From: Azotobacter beijerinckii
Lineage (GTDB): Bacteria; Pseudomonadota; Gammaproteobacteria; Pseudomonadales; Pseudomonadaceae
Reading direction: 5' to 3'
NCBI RefSeq assembly: GCF_900110885.1
Contig: NZ_FOFJ01000014.1
Location: 1-64,000 of the forward strand
DNA: 64,000 bases
In this document: one piece after another, positions 38,374 to 48,447 of the stretch
Numbering within the stretch: the stretch's first letter is position 1
Layout of the letters: each line of letters opens with the position of its first letter
The notes under the pieces: model-generated
The model's input: only the letters and a program-made list of their open reading frames with translations
Told to the model about the DNA's origin: nothing
Database searches by the model: none
Program-made: the position numbers and the translations under genes

Positions 38374-38388
38374 TGGCATGCTTGATGC
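38374..38388 (+). promoter_or_regulatory. rnfA1: Sigma54 promoter of the rnf1 operon
   Basis: TGGCATG-CTTG-ATGC matches TGGCACG-N4-TTGC, with GG and GC exactly ten bases apart. The rnfA1 ATG is about 73 bases downstream. Together with the two upstream NifA sites this makes the operon part of the nif regulon. Confidence 0.87.
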
Positions 38389-38461
38389 AGAAAACACTCG
38401 GCAATAGCGTGCGCCCGACAAAGGTGCATGGATAAGGTTCAGCCGAGTAGGTGAGGTCGCT

Positions 38462-39034
38462 ATGGATTACGTTTTGTTTCTGTTAGGCACCGTGCTGGTT
38501 CACAACGTGGTGCTGGTGGGCTTTCTGGGCCTGTGTCCGTTCATGGGCGTGTCGAGCAAACTCGACCCCTCGATCGGCATGGCCGTGGCCACCACGCTGG
38601 TGATGGCCCTCGGCGGCGCCAGCAGCTGGCTGCTCGAGCACTACGTGCTGCTGCCGCTGGGCATCGGCTTCATCCGCATCCTCGCCTACATCGTGGTCAT
38701 CGCCGGCATGGTGCAGCTGATCGAGATGATCATCCGCAAGGTCAGCCCGCCGCTGTACCGCTCGCTGGGCATCTACCTGCCGCTGATCACCACCAACTGC
38801 GCCGTGCTCGGCGTACCGCTGCTCAGCGTGCGCGAAGGCCACAACCTGACCATGGCCGTGCTGTTCGGCCTGGGCTCGGGCCTGGGCTTCTCGCTGATCA
38901 TGATCATCTTCGCCGGGCTGCGCGAGCGTCTGGCCCTGGCCAACGTGCCGGCCGCCTTTTCCGGTCCGCCGATCGCCTTCGTCACCGCCGGCCTGCTGGC
39001 GCTGGCCTTCATGGGCTTTGGCGGCCTGATCTGA
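38462..39034 (+). CDS. rnfA1: RnfA1, Rnf electron-transport complex membrane subunit
   Basis: RnfA is one of the integral membrane subunits of the ion-translocating ferredoxin:NAD oxidoreductase. In diazotrophs the complex runs in the direction that reduces ferredoxin or flavodoxin for nitrogenase at the expense of the proton or sodium gradient. The 190-residue protein has six membrane segments. The conserved cysteines are in GFLGLCPFMGVS and TTNCAVLGVPLL, which together hold an intramembrane [2Fe-2S] cluster with RnfE. The paralogous RnfE1 has matching [12 protein letters not shown] and [11 protein letters not shown]. First gene of the operon. Confidence 0.96.
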   Translation: MDYVLFLLGTVLVHNVVLVGFLGLCPFMGVSSKLDPSIGMAVATTLVMALGGASSWLLEHYVLLPLGIGFIRILAYIVVIAGMVQLIEMIIRKVSPPLYRSLGIYLPLITTNCAVLGVPLLSVREGHNLTMAVLFGLGSGLGFSLIMIIFAGLRERLALANVPAAFSGPPIAFVTAGLLALAFMGFGGLI

Positions 39035-39082
39035 TTCTGACACTGACGGCCGGCACGACCGGCGACGAGAGGAGGGCAATTT

Positions 39083-39607
39083 ATGATAGAGGCAACTCTG
39101 GCTCTGGCCGTGATGGGCGTGCTCCTGGGCTGCGGCCTCGGCCTGGCGGCGCGCAAGTTCGCAGTCAGCGACGAAAACCCCCTGATCAAGGAAGTCAGTG
39201 ACCTGATGCCGGGCAGCCAGTGCGGACAGTGCGGCTTCCCGGGCTGCGGCGCCGCCGCCACGGCGATCGTCGAGGGCAATGCGGCAGTCACCTGCTGCCC
39301 GCCCGGCGGCGTGGGTCTGGCCGAGAAGCTCGCCGCGATCCTCGGCGTGGCCCTGGATGCCAGCCAGATGGCCGCCCCCATGATGGCGCGGGTGGAAGCC
39401 TCGCAATGCATCGGCTGCACCCGCTGCTACCGTGCCTGCCCCACCGACGCCATCGTCGGCGCCAGCGGGCAGGTCCACGTGGTGCTGGAGGATGCCTGCA
39501 CCGGTTGCGGCAAGTGCCGCGACGCCTGTCCGGAAGACTGCGTCCTCCTGGCCCCGCAGGAGCAGACCCTGGACACCTGGCGCTGGGACAAGCCCGCCGC
39601 CGCCTGA
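39083..39607 (+). CDS. rnfB1: RnfB1, iron-sulfur subunit
   Basis: A 174-residue protein with one N-terminal membrane anchor and three cysteine clusters. CGQCGFPGC and a following cysteine pair make the [4Fe-4S] Fe-S domain after the anchor. CIGCTRCYRACP and CTGCGKCRDACP make a bacterial 2[4Fe-4S] ferredoxin domain. RnfB is the entry or exit point for ferredoxin electrons on the cytoplasmic side. AGGAGG precedes the ATG. The C-terminal tail is short compared with RnfB from Clostridia, as usual in proteobacteria. Confidence 0.95.
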   Translation: MIEATLALAVMGVLLGCGLGLAARKFAVSDENPLIKEVSDLMPGSQCGQCGFPGCGAAATAIVEGNAAVTCCPPGGVGLAEKLAAILGVALDASQMAAPMMARVEASQCIGCTRCYRACPTDAIVGASGQVHVVLEDACTGCGKCRDACPEDCVLLAPQEQTLDTWRWDKPAAA

Positions 39608-39627
39608 GTCGATTACGGAGCCTTCGC

Positions 39628-41142
39628 ATGCACTTCAATCTTTCCAGTATCCGCGGTGGCGTCCATCCGGCCGCCCACAAGGATCTTTCGGCCGCGCAGC
39701 CCATCGGCAGCCTGCCGCTGCCACCGCGTCTCTACCTGCCGCTGCGCCAGCATGCCGGGGCCGAGGCCCTGCCGATGGTCAAGGTCGGCGACACGGTGCT
39801 CAAGGGCCAACTGCTGGCCTTCCCGCCCACCGAGGTCTCCGCGCCGGTACACGCCCCCACCTCGGGGCGCATCGTCGCCATCGGGCCGATTCCCGCCCCG
39901 CACCCGTCGGGTCTGACCACCACCGGCATCGTCCTCGAAAGCGACGGTGAAGACCGTTGGATCGACCTCGAGGTGTCCGGCGATCCGTTCGCCGAGGACC
40001 CGCTGGTGCTCGCCGACCGCGTCGCCCAGGCCGGCATCGTCGGTCTCGGCGGGGCGATCTTCCCGGCGGCGGTCAAGCTCAAGCAGGGCACCCGCCACGA
40101 GATCAAGACCGTGGTGGTCAACGGCAGCGAATGCGAGCCCTACCTGACCTGCGACGACCGGATCATGCGCGAGCGCGCCGAGGACATCGTCGACGGCGCC
40201 CGGCTGATCCAGCACATCCTGCGCGCCTACAGCGTGGTCATCGCCATCGAGGACAACAAGCCCGAGGCCCTGGCCGCGATGCGCGCCGCCGCCGAACATT
40301 TCGGCGCCATCGAGGTGGTGTCGGTGCCGGCGCTTTATCCCATGGGTTCGGCCAAGCAGCTGATCCAGGCGGTCACCGGTCGCGAAGTGCCGGCCGGCGG
40401 GCGCAGTACCGACGTCGGCGTGCTGGTGCACAACGCCGGTACCGTGTACGCCATCCAGCAGGCCCTGCGTTTCGGCCGCCCGCTGATCTCGCGGGTGGTC
40501 ACGGTGTCCGGCGCCTGCGTGAAGACCCCGCAGAACCTCGACGTGCTGATCGGTACCCCGGTCCAGGCGCTCATCGATGCCTGCGGCGGCCTGACCGGCA
40601 CCCCCGAGCAGCTGCTGCTCGGCGGGCCGATGATGGGCGCGGTGCTGCCTTCCACCCAGGTGCCGGTGATCAAGGGCGCCACCGGGTTGCTGGCGCTGGC
40701 CCGGCACGAGCTGCCGAACAAGGACCCGGCGCCGTGCATCCGCTGCGCGAGCTGCGTGGACGCCTGCCCGATGGGCCTGACCCCGCTGGACATGGCCCTC
40801 TACGCCCGCGTCGACGACTACGACGGCGCCAGCGAATACGGCCTGCGCGACTGCATCCTCTGTGGCTGCTGCTCCTACGTCTGCCCCTCGCACATCCCGC
40901 TGGTGCAGTACTTCCAGTACGCCAAGGGCCAGCAGGACGAGCGCCGCAGCGCGGCCCGCAAGTCCGACCACATCAAGCGTCAGACCGAGGCCCGCGCCGC
41001 GCGTCTGGCAGAAGAAGAGGCCGCCAAGGCCGCCGCCAAAGCCGCCAAGGAGGCGGCCAAGGCCGCCAAGGAGGCCGCCAAGGCCGCCAAGGCGAAAGAC
41101 ACCAAGCCGGCTGGCGAGCCGAGCAGTGAGGTAGAGTCATGA
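39628..41142 (+). CDS. rnfC1: RnfC1, NADH-binding flavo-iron-sulfur subunit
   Basis: A 504-residue peripheral subunit resembling the NuoF/Nqo1 fold that binds NADH and FMN, with two C-terminal [4Fe-4S] motifs (CIRCASCVDACPMGL and CILCGCCSYVCPSHIP). The start at 39628 (MHFNLSSIRGGVHPA) is the standard RnfC N-terminus; the frame extends upstream across rnfB without resemblance. After the second cluster comes a coiled, Ala/Lys/Glu-rich tail (about 445-504) made of AAKEAAK-like repeats, a feature of gammaproteobacterial RnfC. The stop codon overlaps the rnfD1 start (ATGA). Confidence 0.95.
   Translation: MHFNLSSIRGGVHPAAHKDLSAAQPIGSLPLPPRLYLPLRQHAGAEALPMVKVGDTVLKGQLLAFPPTEVSAPVHAPTSGRIVAIGPIPAPHPSGLTTTGIVLESDGEDRWIDLEVSGDPFAEDPLVLADRVAQAGIVGLGGAIFPAAVKLKQGTRHEIKTVVVNGSECEPYLTCDDRIMRERAEDIVDGARLIQHILRAYSVVIAIEDNKPEALAAMRAAAEHFGAIEVVSVPALYPMGSAKQLIQAVTGREVPAGGRSTDVGVLVHNAGTVYAIQQALRFGRPLISRVVTVSGACVKTPQNLDVLIGTPVQALIDACGGLTGTPEQLLLGGPMMGAVLPSTQVPVIKGATGLLALARHELPNKDPAPCIRCASCVDACPMGLTPLDMALYARVDDYDGASEYGLRDCILCGCCSYVCPSHIPLVQYFQYAKGQQDERRSAARKSDHIKRQTEARAARLAEEEAAKAAAKAAKEAAKAAKEAAKAAKAKDTKPAGEPSSEVES
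41013..41101 (+). repeat. rnfC1: Ala-Lys repeat tract in the rnfC1 3' end
   Basis: A GCC-GCC-AAG(-GAG) pattern repeated about eight times encodes AAKAAKEAAK-type sequence, predicted as a single long helix of high positive charge. Such tracts vary in length between strains by slippage. Confidence 0.75.
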
Positions 41143-42239
41143 GTACCATCAGCGTCGCGGCGGGGCCGTTCGCCCACGACCGCTCCTCGGTCAACCGCAT
41201 CATGCTGGACGTGTGCCTGGCGCTCACCCCGGCCACCCTGTTCGGCCTGGTGATGTTCGGCTGGCCGGCGATCAACCTGTGGCTGGTCACCTGCGCCAGC
41301 GCCCTGGCCATCGAGGCGGCCTGCCTGCACCTGATGGGGCAGCCGATGCGCCGCCTGCTCGATGGTTCGGCCCTGCTCACCGGCTGGCTGCTGGCGATTT
41401 CCCTGCCGCCGTGGGCGCCCTGGTGGATCGGCGTCGGCGGCAGCCTCTTCGCCATCGGCATCGGCAAGCAGCTGTACGGCGGCATCGGCCAGAACATCTT
41501 CAACCCGGCCATGCTGGCGCGGGTCGCCCTGCTGATCGCCTTCCCGCTGCACATGACCACCTGGGCGCTGCCCCACCCGCTGTTCTCGGCGTCGGCCCCG
41601 GGCTTTTTCGACAGCCTGGCGATCACCTTCGGCGGCGCTCCGCTGGCCGACGGCATGACCGGCGCCACCGCGCTGGGCAACCTGAAGACCGAACTGACCC
41701 TCCATCGCACCGCCGAGGACATCCTGGCCGGCAGCTTCAGCGTGATCTCGGCACTGTTCGGCAGCACCCCCGGCAGCCTTGGCGAGACCTCGGAGCTGCT
41801 GCTGCTGGTCGGCGGCGGCTGGCTGGTGCTGCGCCGGATCATCCACTGGGAGATCCCGGTCGCCATGCTGGCGAGCGTGTTCGTGATGGCGGCCCTCGCC
41901 TACTTGATCAATCCCGAGCGCTATGCCGGCGGGCTCTATCACCTGACTTCCGGCGGCCTGATCCTGGGCGCCTTCTTCATCGCCACCGACCCGGTCACCT
42001 CGCCGATCAGCCGCGCAGGGCGGCTGATCTTCGGCGTCGGCTGCGGGGTGCTGGTCTACGTGATCCGTACCTGGGGCAGTTTCCCCGAGGCGGTGGCCTT
42101 CGCAGTGCTCTTCATGAACGCGCTGACCCCGCTGATCGACCGTTACTGGCGCCCGCGCGCCTACGGCCGCAATACCCGGGGCAAGCCGCTGGTCGCGGCC
42201 AAGTGGACCAGCCAGGTTAAAGAGGTGGACAAGGTATGA
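41139..42239 (+). CDS. rnfD1: RnfD1, membrane subunit with covalent FMN
   Basis: A 366-residue membrane protein of the NqrB/RnfD family with about eight to ten helices. The threonine that carries covalently bound FMN is in DGMTGATALGNLK. GGIGQNIFNPAMLARV and FFIATDPVTSP are family blocks. The start overlaps the rnfC1 stop and its stop overlaps the rnfG1 start, so the three are translationally coupled. No signal peptide beyond the first membrane segment. Confidence 0.95.
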   Translation: MSTISVAAGPFAHDRSSVNRIMLDVCLALTPATLFGLVMFGWPAINLWLVTCASALAIEAACLHLMGQPMRRLLDGSALLTGWLLAISLPPWAPWWIGVGGSLFAIGIGKQLYGGIGQNIFNPAMLARVALLIAFPLHMTTWALPHPLFSASAPGFFDSLAITFGGAPLADGMTGATALGNLKTELTLHRTAEDILAGSFSVISALFGSTPGSLGETSELLLLVGGGWLVLRRIIHWEIPVAMLASVFVMAALAYLINPERYAGGLYHLTSGGLILGAFFIATDPVTSPISRAGRLIFGVGCGVLVYVIRTWGSFPEAVAFAVLFMNALTPLIDRYWRPRAYGRNTRGKPLVAAKWTSQVKEVDKV

Positions 42240-42925
42240 ACCAGACGACGATGACTCCGGCCGAAGAGGCCGCCGCGCCCGCCGAGACGGTCGCGGGCAA
42301 ACCTTCGCTCCTCGAGCGCCTGGAACGCTGGCGCCCGCAGGTGGCCTACCAGGGCCTGTCGCTGGGCCTGATCTGCGCCGTGGTGGCGCTGCTCCTGCTG
42401 GTCGGCAACGTCATGACCCGGGGCACCATCGCCGACCAGCAGATGGCTGACCGGCTGGCCACGCTGCGCCAGGTGCTGCCCGACGCGCTGTACGACAACA
42501 ACCCCCTGGCCGACGGCTTCAAGGTGCAGGACGAACAGCTCGGCGAGGTCGAGGTGTTCCCGGCGCGCCTGCAGGGCAAGCTCACCGCGGTGGTCTTCCA
42601 GGGCAGCAACATCGGCTACGGCGGCCCGGTCAACCAGATGATGGCCGTCGACGCCCAGGGCAAGATCCTCGGCGTACGCATCCTGTCGCACAAGGAAACC
42701 CCCGGCCTGGCCGACAAGATCGAGGTTTCGCGCAGCGACTGGATCAAGTCCTTCGACGGCCTGTCGCTGGACAACACCGCGCTGGACAAGTGGAAGGTGA
42801 AGAAGGACGGCGGCCAGTTCGACCAGTTCGCCGGCGCCACCATCACCCCGCGTGCCGTGGTCAAGACCGTGCTCCAGGGCCTGCAGTTCCAGGTCCGGCA
42901 TGCCGAGCAGCTGAAAGCCGAGTAA
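42236..42925 (+). CDS. rnfG1: RnfG1, periplasmic FMN-binding subunit
   Basis: A 229-residue subunit of the NqrC/RnfG family. After a cytoplasmic leader of about 40 residues there is one membrane segment ([17 protein letters not shown]) and then a periplasmic FMN-binding domain. The flavinylation site is the threonine in [12 protein letters not shown], close to the SGAT consensus with Ala for Ser. [12 protein letters not shown] is the other family mark. It is presumably flavinylated by an ApbE protein not encoded here. Confidence 0.94.
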   Translation: MNQTTMTPAEEAAAPAETVAGKPSLLERLERWRPQVAYQGLSLGLICAVVALLLLVGNVMTRGTIADQQMADRLATLRQVLPDALYDNNPLADGFKVQDEQLGEVEVFPARLQGKLTAVVFQGSNIGYGGPVNQMMAVDAQGKILGVRILSHKETPGLADKIEVSRSDWIKSFDGLSLDNTALDKWKVKKDGGQFDQFAGATITPRAVVKTVLQGLQFQVRHAEQLKAE

Positions 42926-42938
42926 GAGGAGCCTAACC

Positions 42939-43655
42939 ATGAGTCAATGCGGAGCCCCCACCGTCAGTGCGCCCGAAAAGAAGGTGCCGTGGCACTACTT
43001 CACCTCGGCCCTGTGGGACTACAACGTCGCCCTGGTGCAGATGCTCGCGCTCTGCCCGACCCTGGCGGTGACCACCACCGCCACCAACGGCCTGGGCATG
43101 GGCCTGGCCACCACCCTGGTGCTGATCCTCACCAACGCGCTCATCTCGTCGATGCGCCATACCATCTCCCCGGAGGTGCGCAACCCGGTGATGATCGGTG
43201 TGATCGCCGGCGTGGTGACCCTGATCGACATGGCGATGAACGCCTGGATGCACGAGCTGTACAAGGTGCTCGGCCTGTTCATCGCGCTGATCGTGACCAA
43301 CTGCGCGGTGCTCGGCCGTGCCGAGTCCTTCTGCCTGAAGAATCCGGTGATCCCCTCGATGCTCGACGGCGCCGGCATGGGCGCCGGCTTTACCGCCGTG
43401 CTGGTGGTGATCGGCGGTATCCGCGAGATCCTCGGCAGCGGTACCCTGTTCTCCCAGGCGTCCTCGCTGCTCGGCCCGTACTTCAAGTGGATGGAAATCA
43501 CCGTGATTCCCGACTTCCAGGGCATCCTGCTGGCCATCCTGCCGCCGGGCGCCTTCATCGTCCTAGGCTTCCTGCTGGCCGCCAAGCGGGTGATCGACCG
43601 CAAGCGCGCCGAACGCCGGCAGAAGACCCATGGCGAGCTGGTGGTCCTGCAGTAA
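42939..43655 (+). CDS. rnfE1: RnfE1, membrane subunit
   Basis: A 238-residue integral membrane protein homologous to RnfA1 and NqrD, with six helices and the paired cysteine motifs [20 protein letters not shown] and [12 protein letters not shown] that help to bind the intramembrane Fe-S cluster. An extra positively charged C-terminus ([16 protein letters not shown]) faces the cytoplasm. An AGAGGAG-like site lies before the ATG. Confidence 0.95.
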   Translation: MSQCGAPTVSAPEKKVPWHYFTSALWDYNVALVQMLALCPTLAVTTTATNGLGMGLATTLVLILTNALISSMRHTISPEVRNPVMIGVIAGVVTLIDMAMNAWMHELYKVLGLFIALIVTNCAVLGRAESFCLKNPVIPSMLDGAGMGAGFTAVLVVIGGIREILGSGTLFSQASSLLGPYFKWMEITVIPDFQGILLAILPPGAFIVLGFLLAAKRVIDRKRAERRQKTHGELVVLQ

Positions 43656-43680
43656 CCCCCGGCCGAGGAGTGAGTTCAAG

Positions 43681-43944
43681 ATGAGAGTTTCAGTGGTATA
43701 CGCCGATCCGGCCAAGCCCCTCCTGCTCAGCTGCAAGGTGGAGGACGGCTGCAGCGTGGAGCAGGCGATCGAACAGTCCGGCCTGCTGCGCTGCTGCCCG
43801 GACATCGACCTGAAGAAGCAGAAAGTCGGGGTGTTCGGCAAGTTCGTCAAGCTGGACAGTCCGCTCAAGGAAGGCGACCGCGTGGAGGTCTACCAGCGCA
43901 TCACGCGGGTACTCGACGACGACGATGATGACGATGACGCTTGA
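43681..43944 (+). CDS. rnfH1: RnfH1, small RnfH-family protein with poly-Asp tail
   Basis: An 87-residue protein of the RnfH/UPF0125 family with a ubiquitin-like beta-grasp fold ([26 protein letters not shown] and [27 protein letters not shown]). RnfH is carried by many rnf operons but its biochemical role is unsettled. The start at 43681 gives the conserved N-terminus; an upstream ATG adds residues without resemblance. Unusually the protein ends in an uninterrupted run of eight aspartates ([10 protein letters not shown]), encoded by mixed GAC and GAT codons. Confidence 0.93.
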   Translation: MRVSVVYADPAKPLLLSCKVEDGCSVEQAIEQSGLLRCCPDIDLKKQKVGVFGKFVKLDSPLKEGDRVEVYQRITRVLDDDDDDDDA

Positions 43945-43968
43945 GTTGAGTCGCCCAGGAGGCCGCTT

Positions 43969-44697
43969 ATGGTAACCCCCGTGAACATGAGTCGCGAAAC
44001 CGCCCTGCGTATTGCCCTGGCTGCCAGGGCTCTGCCCGGTACCACGGTTGGCCAGTTGCTGGAAATCCTGCATCAGCAGATCGACGGTCCGCTGACCGAG
44101 GAAAGCCTGCAAGGCGTGAGCGTCACCGACCTGAAGATCGGTCTGGCCGGCTCCGAGGAAGATGTCGACATGCTCGACACCCCCATGTCGGCGCTGAAGG
44201 ATGCGGTACGCATCCTCTGGGGCGAGGCCGAGGTCGACAGCCTGCCCCAGCCGGTGAAGCTGGAGCGCATGCCGGAAGGCTCGATCCGCGTGGCCATCGC
44301 CTCCAACAACGGCGAGCAGTTGGACGGGCACTTCGGTTCCTGCCTGCGCTTTCTCATCTATCAGGTGAGCGCCAAGGAGAAGGCGCTGGTCGAGATCCGC
44401 TCGACCCTGGACGTAGCGCTGGCCGAGGACAAGAACGCCTGGCGCGTCGAGCAGATCCAGGACTGCCAGGTGCTCTACGTGGTCTCCATCGGCGGACCGG
44501 CGGCAGCCAAGGTGGTCCGCGCCGGTATCCATCCGCTGAAGAAGCCCAAGGGCGGTGCGGCGCAGGAAGCCATCGCCGAGCTGCAGGCGGTCATGGCCGG
44601 TTCGCCGCCGCCGTGGCTGGCCAAGTTCGTCGGCGTTGCCGCCGAAGAGCGCGTGCGCTTCGCCGTGTCCGACGAGGAAGAGGTGGTCAAGGCATGA
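43969..44697 (+). CDS. nafY: NafY, nitrogenase gamma protein / FeMo-cofactor chaperone
   Basis: NafY binds apo-dinitrogenase and FeMo-cofactor and helps insertion of the cofactor. The protein has 242 residues: an N-terminal apo-protein-binding domain (about 1-98, helical) and a C-terminal NifX-like core (about 100-240). His121 in DGHFGSC is exactly the residue known to ligate FeMo-cofactor in A. vinelandii NafY. It is downstream of the rnf1 genes in the same direction and probably in the same NifA-controlled transcript. The stop overlaps the start of the next gene (ATGA). Confidence 0.95.
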   Translation: MVTPVNMSRETALRIALAARALPGTTVGQLLEILHQQIDGPLTEESLQGVSVTDLKIGLAGSEEDVDMLDTPMSALKDAVRILWGEAEVDSLPQPVKLERMPEGSIRVAIASNNGEQLDGHFGSCLRFLIYQVSAKEKALVEIRSTLDVALAEDKNAWRVEQIQDCQVLYVVSIGGPAAAKVVRAGIHPLKKPKGGAAQEAIAELQAVMAGSPPPWLAKFVGVAAEERVRFAVSDEEEVVKA

Positions 44698-45089
44698 GCG
44701 AAGCACGTCGACTGATTGCCGTGGCGGTCGATCGCCAGGGTCGGGTGGCCGACCATGCCGGGCGTGCCCAGCGCTGGGTGGTGTTCGACGTCTGGCCCGG
44801 CCAGGCGCCGGCGAACATCTATGCCATCGAGCTGGAGGAGCAGGCCTCCCTGCACCTCTGGCACACTACCGAGTACCCCGAGCGGCATCCGTTGCACGGC
44901 ATGGACGTGGCCATCGCCGCGACCGCCGGCGATGGCGTGATCCGCCGTCTCGGCGAGCGCGGGGTGACCTTGCTCACCACCGGCGAGAGCGACCCGGAAC
45001 GGGCGGTCAAGGCCTACCTGGCCAACGAGCTGCCGCCCGGCAAGCCCCACGACGAGCACTCCTGCGGCGGGGAAGGGCACCAGCACTAG
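44694..45089 (+). CDS. NifX/NifB-like cofactor-binding domain protein with His-rich tail
   Basis: A 131-residue protein of the dinitrogenase iron-molybdenum cofactor family (NifX, NafY core, C-terminal NifB). The start at 44694 (MSEARRLIAVAVDRQGRVADHAG) overlaps the nafY stop. The fold runs from about 6 to 115. Where NafY has DGHFG this protein has VADHAGRAQRW, so a histidine is kept but the following FG is lost. The C-terminus PHDEHSCGGEGHQH is rich in His with one Cys and looks like a metal-binding tail. Coupling to nafY suggests a partner role in cofactor or cluster handling; the precise job is not known to me. Confidence 0.85.
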   Translation: MSEARRLIAVAVDRQGRVADHAGRAQRWVVFDVWPGQAPANIYAIELEEQASLHLWHTTEYPERHPLHGMDVAIAATAGDGVIRRLGERGVTLLTTGESDPERAVKAYLANELPPGKPHDEHSCGGEGHQH

Positions 45090-45104
45090 CTGTCGCCTTC
45101 CCGA

Positions 45105-45128
45105 GGGGCGGCGGCCACGCCGCCCCTT
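45105..45128 (+). terminator. Stem-loop ending the rnf1-nafY transcript
   Basis: AGGGGCGGC (45105-45113) pairs perfectly with GCCGCCCCT (45120-45128) around a six-base loop, 15 bases past the last stop codon. Only TTG follows, so the T run is poor. Confidence 0.6.
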
Positions 45129-45483
45129 GCCGCAATTCCCCCGTATCCCCCGCTGCGCCCCGTCCTTTTCCCGTCTTGGTCAACACCCTTTCCGCCCGCC
45201 GTGCGTGGGGCTTTCTCCAGGCTGCCGAACCCGGCCCCGGATGCCCGCTGCTGCGCGCGAGCGCCGCCAGGCCTGTGTCAGCCGGAGCTGAAGGCTTTCG
45301 CCGCGGACGATGGCCGGTGGCCGGTCGAGTTCGCTGGGGCCGCTGGCCGAGGTCGGGTACTGGCGCACAGGGCGTTGCGCCGGGTGGGAGGCGCGGGGGA
45401 GAAGAGCGGGAGAGCGGGCAGGCGTGCCCGTTGCCGGCACGCCTCTTGCCTCCGGCCGCCCCGGACAAGGGGGCCGCTCGGTC
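45129..45483. other. Intergenic region without a recognisable gene
   Basis: Between the rnf1-nafY transcript and the convergent modG gene there are about 355 GC-rich bases. Open frames exist on both strands, as expected at this composition, but none resembles a known protein or has a convincing ribosome site. I see no transposon ends or strong repeats in it. Confidence 0.5.
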
Positions 45484-45912
45484 TCAGGCCGGGACGCCGA
45501 GGATCACGTTGGAGGCCTTGATCACCGCGCTGGCGCTGCCGCCCGGCTTCAGGCCCAGCTCGGCCACGGCTTCCTTGGTGACCACGGAGGTGATCTCGGT
45601 GCCGCCGGCCAGGGTCAGGGTGACTTCGGCGTTGACCGCGCCGGCCTCGATGGTTTTGACGGTGCCGGTCAGGATGTTGCGGGCGGACAGGCGATAGCCG
45701 CTGCCGTCGGTCATCAGCAGGACCCAGGGCGCCTTGATGACGGCGACCACCGGCTTGCCGGCGGCCAGTCCTAGGGATTTGGCGCTTTCCATGGTCACCA
45801 CGGCGGCCAGCTTGTCGCCGCCACTCAGGGCGATGTCCACCTCGGCGTTGACCGCGCCTTCTTTAAGAGCGCTGACGGTACCGCTGAAGACGTTGCGGGC
45901 ACTGATTTTCAT
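45484..45912 (-). CDS. modG: ModG, molybdate-binding storage protein (tandem Mop domains)
   Basis: A 142-residue cytoplasmic protein made of two Mop (molbindin) domains, about 1-68 and 73-140. Each starts with the family signature (MKISARNVFSGTVSALKEGAVNAEV and YRLSARNILTGTVKTIEAGAVNAEV). ModG of A. vinelandii forms trimers that hold up to eight molybdates, and it acts in molybdenum homeostasis. It is divergent from modE, with a ModE-type operator between them, so repression by ModE-molybdate is likely. Confidence 0.95.
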   Translation of the reverse strand: MKISARNVFSGTVSALKEGAVNAEVDIALSGGDKLAAVVTMESAKSLGLAAGKPVVAVIKAPWVLLMTDGSGYRLSARNILTGTVKTIEAGAVNAEVTLTLAGGTEITSVVTKEAVAELGLKPGGSASAVIKASNVILGVPA

Positions 45913-45953
45913 GCTGTTTTCCTCGTCCGATGGCGTGCAGGTTTTGGTACAAC

Positions 45954-45977
45954 CGTTATATCATCCACAACATAATT
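45954..45977. promoter_or_regulatory. ModE-molybdate operator
   Basis: CGTTATAT-N8-ACATAA followed by TT closely matches the Escherichia coli modA operator (CGTTATAT-N8-ACATAACG), differing mainly in the last two bases. It lies 41 bases upstream of modG and about 140 upstream of modE. A second TTATATAA sequence (46074-46081) close to modE may be another half-site or the modE promoter. Confidence 0.75.
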
Positions 45978-46091
45978 TGTCGCAAAGCCGACGGGCTATG
46001 CGAGTCTGGAGTATAGACAGGGCTGTTGTAGACACGGAACACTAGGAAAGTACCATTTGGCATGTGAATTGCCTTATATAAACCTCGCTAG

Positions 46092-47726
<1,635 letters not shown>

Positions 47727-47747
47727 GTAAGCGCAGGAGCCCCGGCA

Positions 47748-48428
47748 ATGCCGCTGTCCGAACACGACCTCTCGGCGATTCGCCTGACCCTGGAGCTGGC
47801 CTCGCTGACCACCCTGCTGCTGCTGGTGGTCGGCACGCCGATCGCCTGGTGGCTGGCGCGCACCCGCTCGCGCCTGAAGGGGGCGATCGGGGCGGTGGTG
47901 GCCTTGCCGCTGGTGCTGCCGCCGACCGTGATCGGCTTCTACCTGCTGGTGACCCTGGGGCCGCACGGCCCCATCGGTCAGCTGACCCAGTCCCTGGGCC
48001 TTGGCACGCTGCCGTTCACCTTCACCGGCCTGGTGGTGGCGTCGGTGTTCTATTCCCTGCCCTTCGTCGTGCAGCCCTTGCAGAACGCCTTCGAGGCGAT
48101 CGGCGACCGCCCGCTGGAGGTGGCCTCGACGCTGCGCGCCGGCCCTTGGGATACCTTTTTCACCGTGGTGCTGCCGCTGGCGCGGCCCGGTTTCGTCACC
48201 GCCGCGATTCTCGGCTTCGCCCATACCGTGGGCGAGTTCGGCGTGGTGCTGATGATCGGCGGCAACATCCCGGAAAAGACCCGTACCGTGGCGGTGCAGA
48301 TTTTCGACCACGTCGAGGCGATGGAGTACGCTCAGGCCCATTGGCTCGCCGGCGGCATGGTGCTGTTCTCTTTCTTCGTGCTGCTCGCGCTCTATTCCAG
48401 TCGTCGCTTCAAACCGGGGCTGAGCTGA
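47748..48428 (+). CDS. modB: ModB, molybdate ABC transporter permease
   Basis: A 226-residue permease with five or six membrane helices and the EAA loop that contacts the ATPase ([29 protein letters not shown]). It forms the membrane dimer of the ModABC importer. It follows modA by 21 bases with an AGGAG site and is followed by modC. Confidence 0.95.
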   Translation: MPLSEHDLSAIRLTLELASLTTLLLLVVGTPIAWWLARTRSRLKGAIGAVVALPLVLPPTVIGFYLLVTLGPHGPIGQLTQSLGLGTLPFTFTGLVVASVFYSLPFVVQPLQNAFEAIGDRPLEVASTLRAGPWDTFFTVVLPLARPGFVTAAILGFAHTVGEFGVVLMIGGNIPEKTRTVAVQIFDHVEAMEYAQAHWLAGGMVLFSFFVLLALYSSRRFKPGLS

Positions 48429-48447
48429 TCCGCCGGGAGGTTCACCG

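Noticed and set aside
41013..41101. Frameshift or repeat-expanded pseudogene at the rnfC1 end
   Set aside because: The frame stays open through the repeat and ends in the normal overlap with rnfD1; Ala/Lys tails are common in RnfC of this group.
45007..45774. Several open frames of 60-150 codons between the nafY partner gene and modG
   Set aside because: They overlap real genes or each other, are rich in Arg/Gly/Ala as expected from shadow frames at high GC, and none has a recognisable domain.
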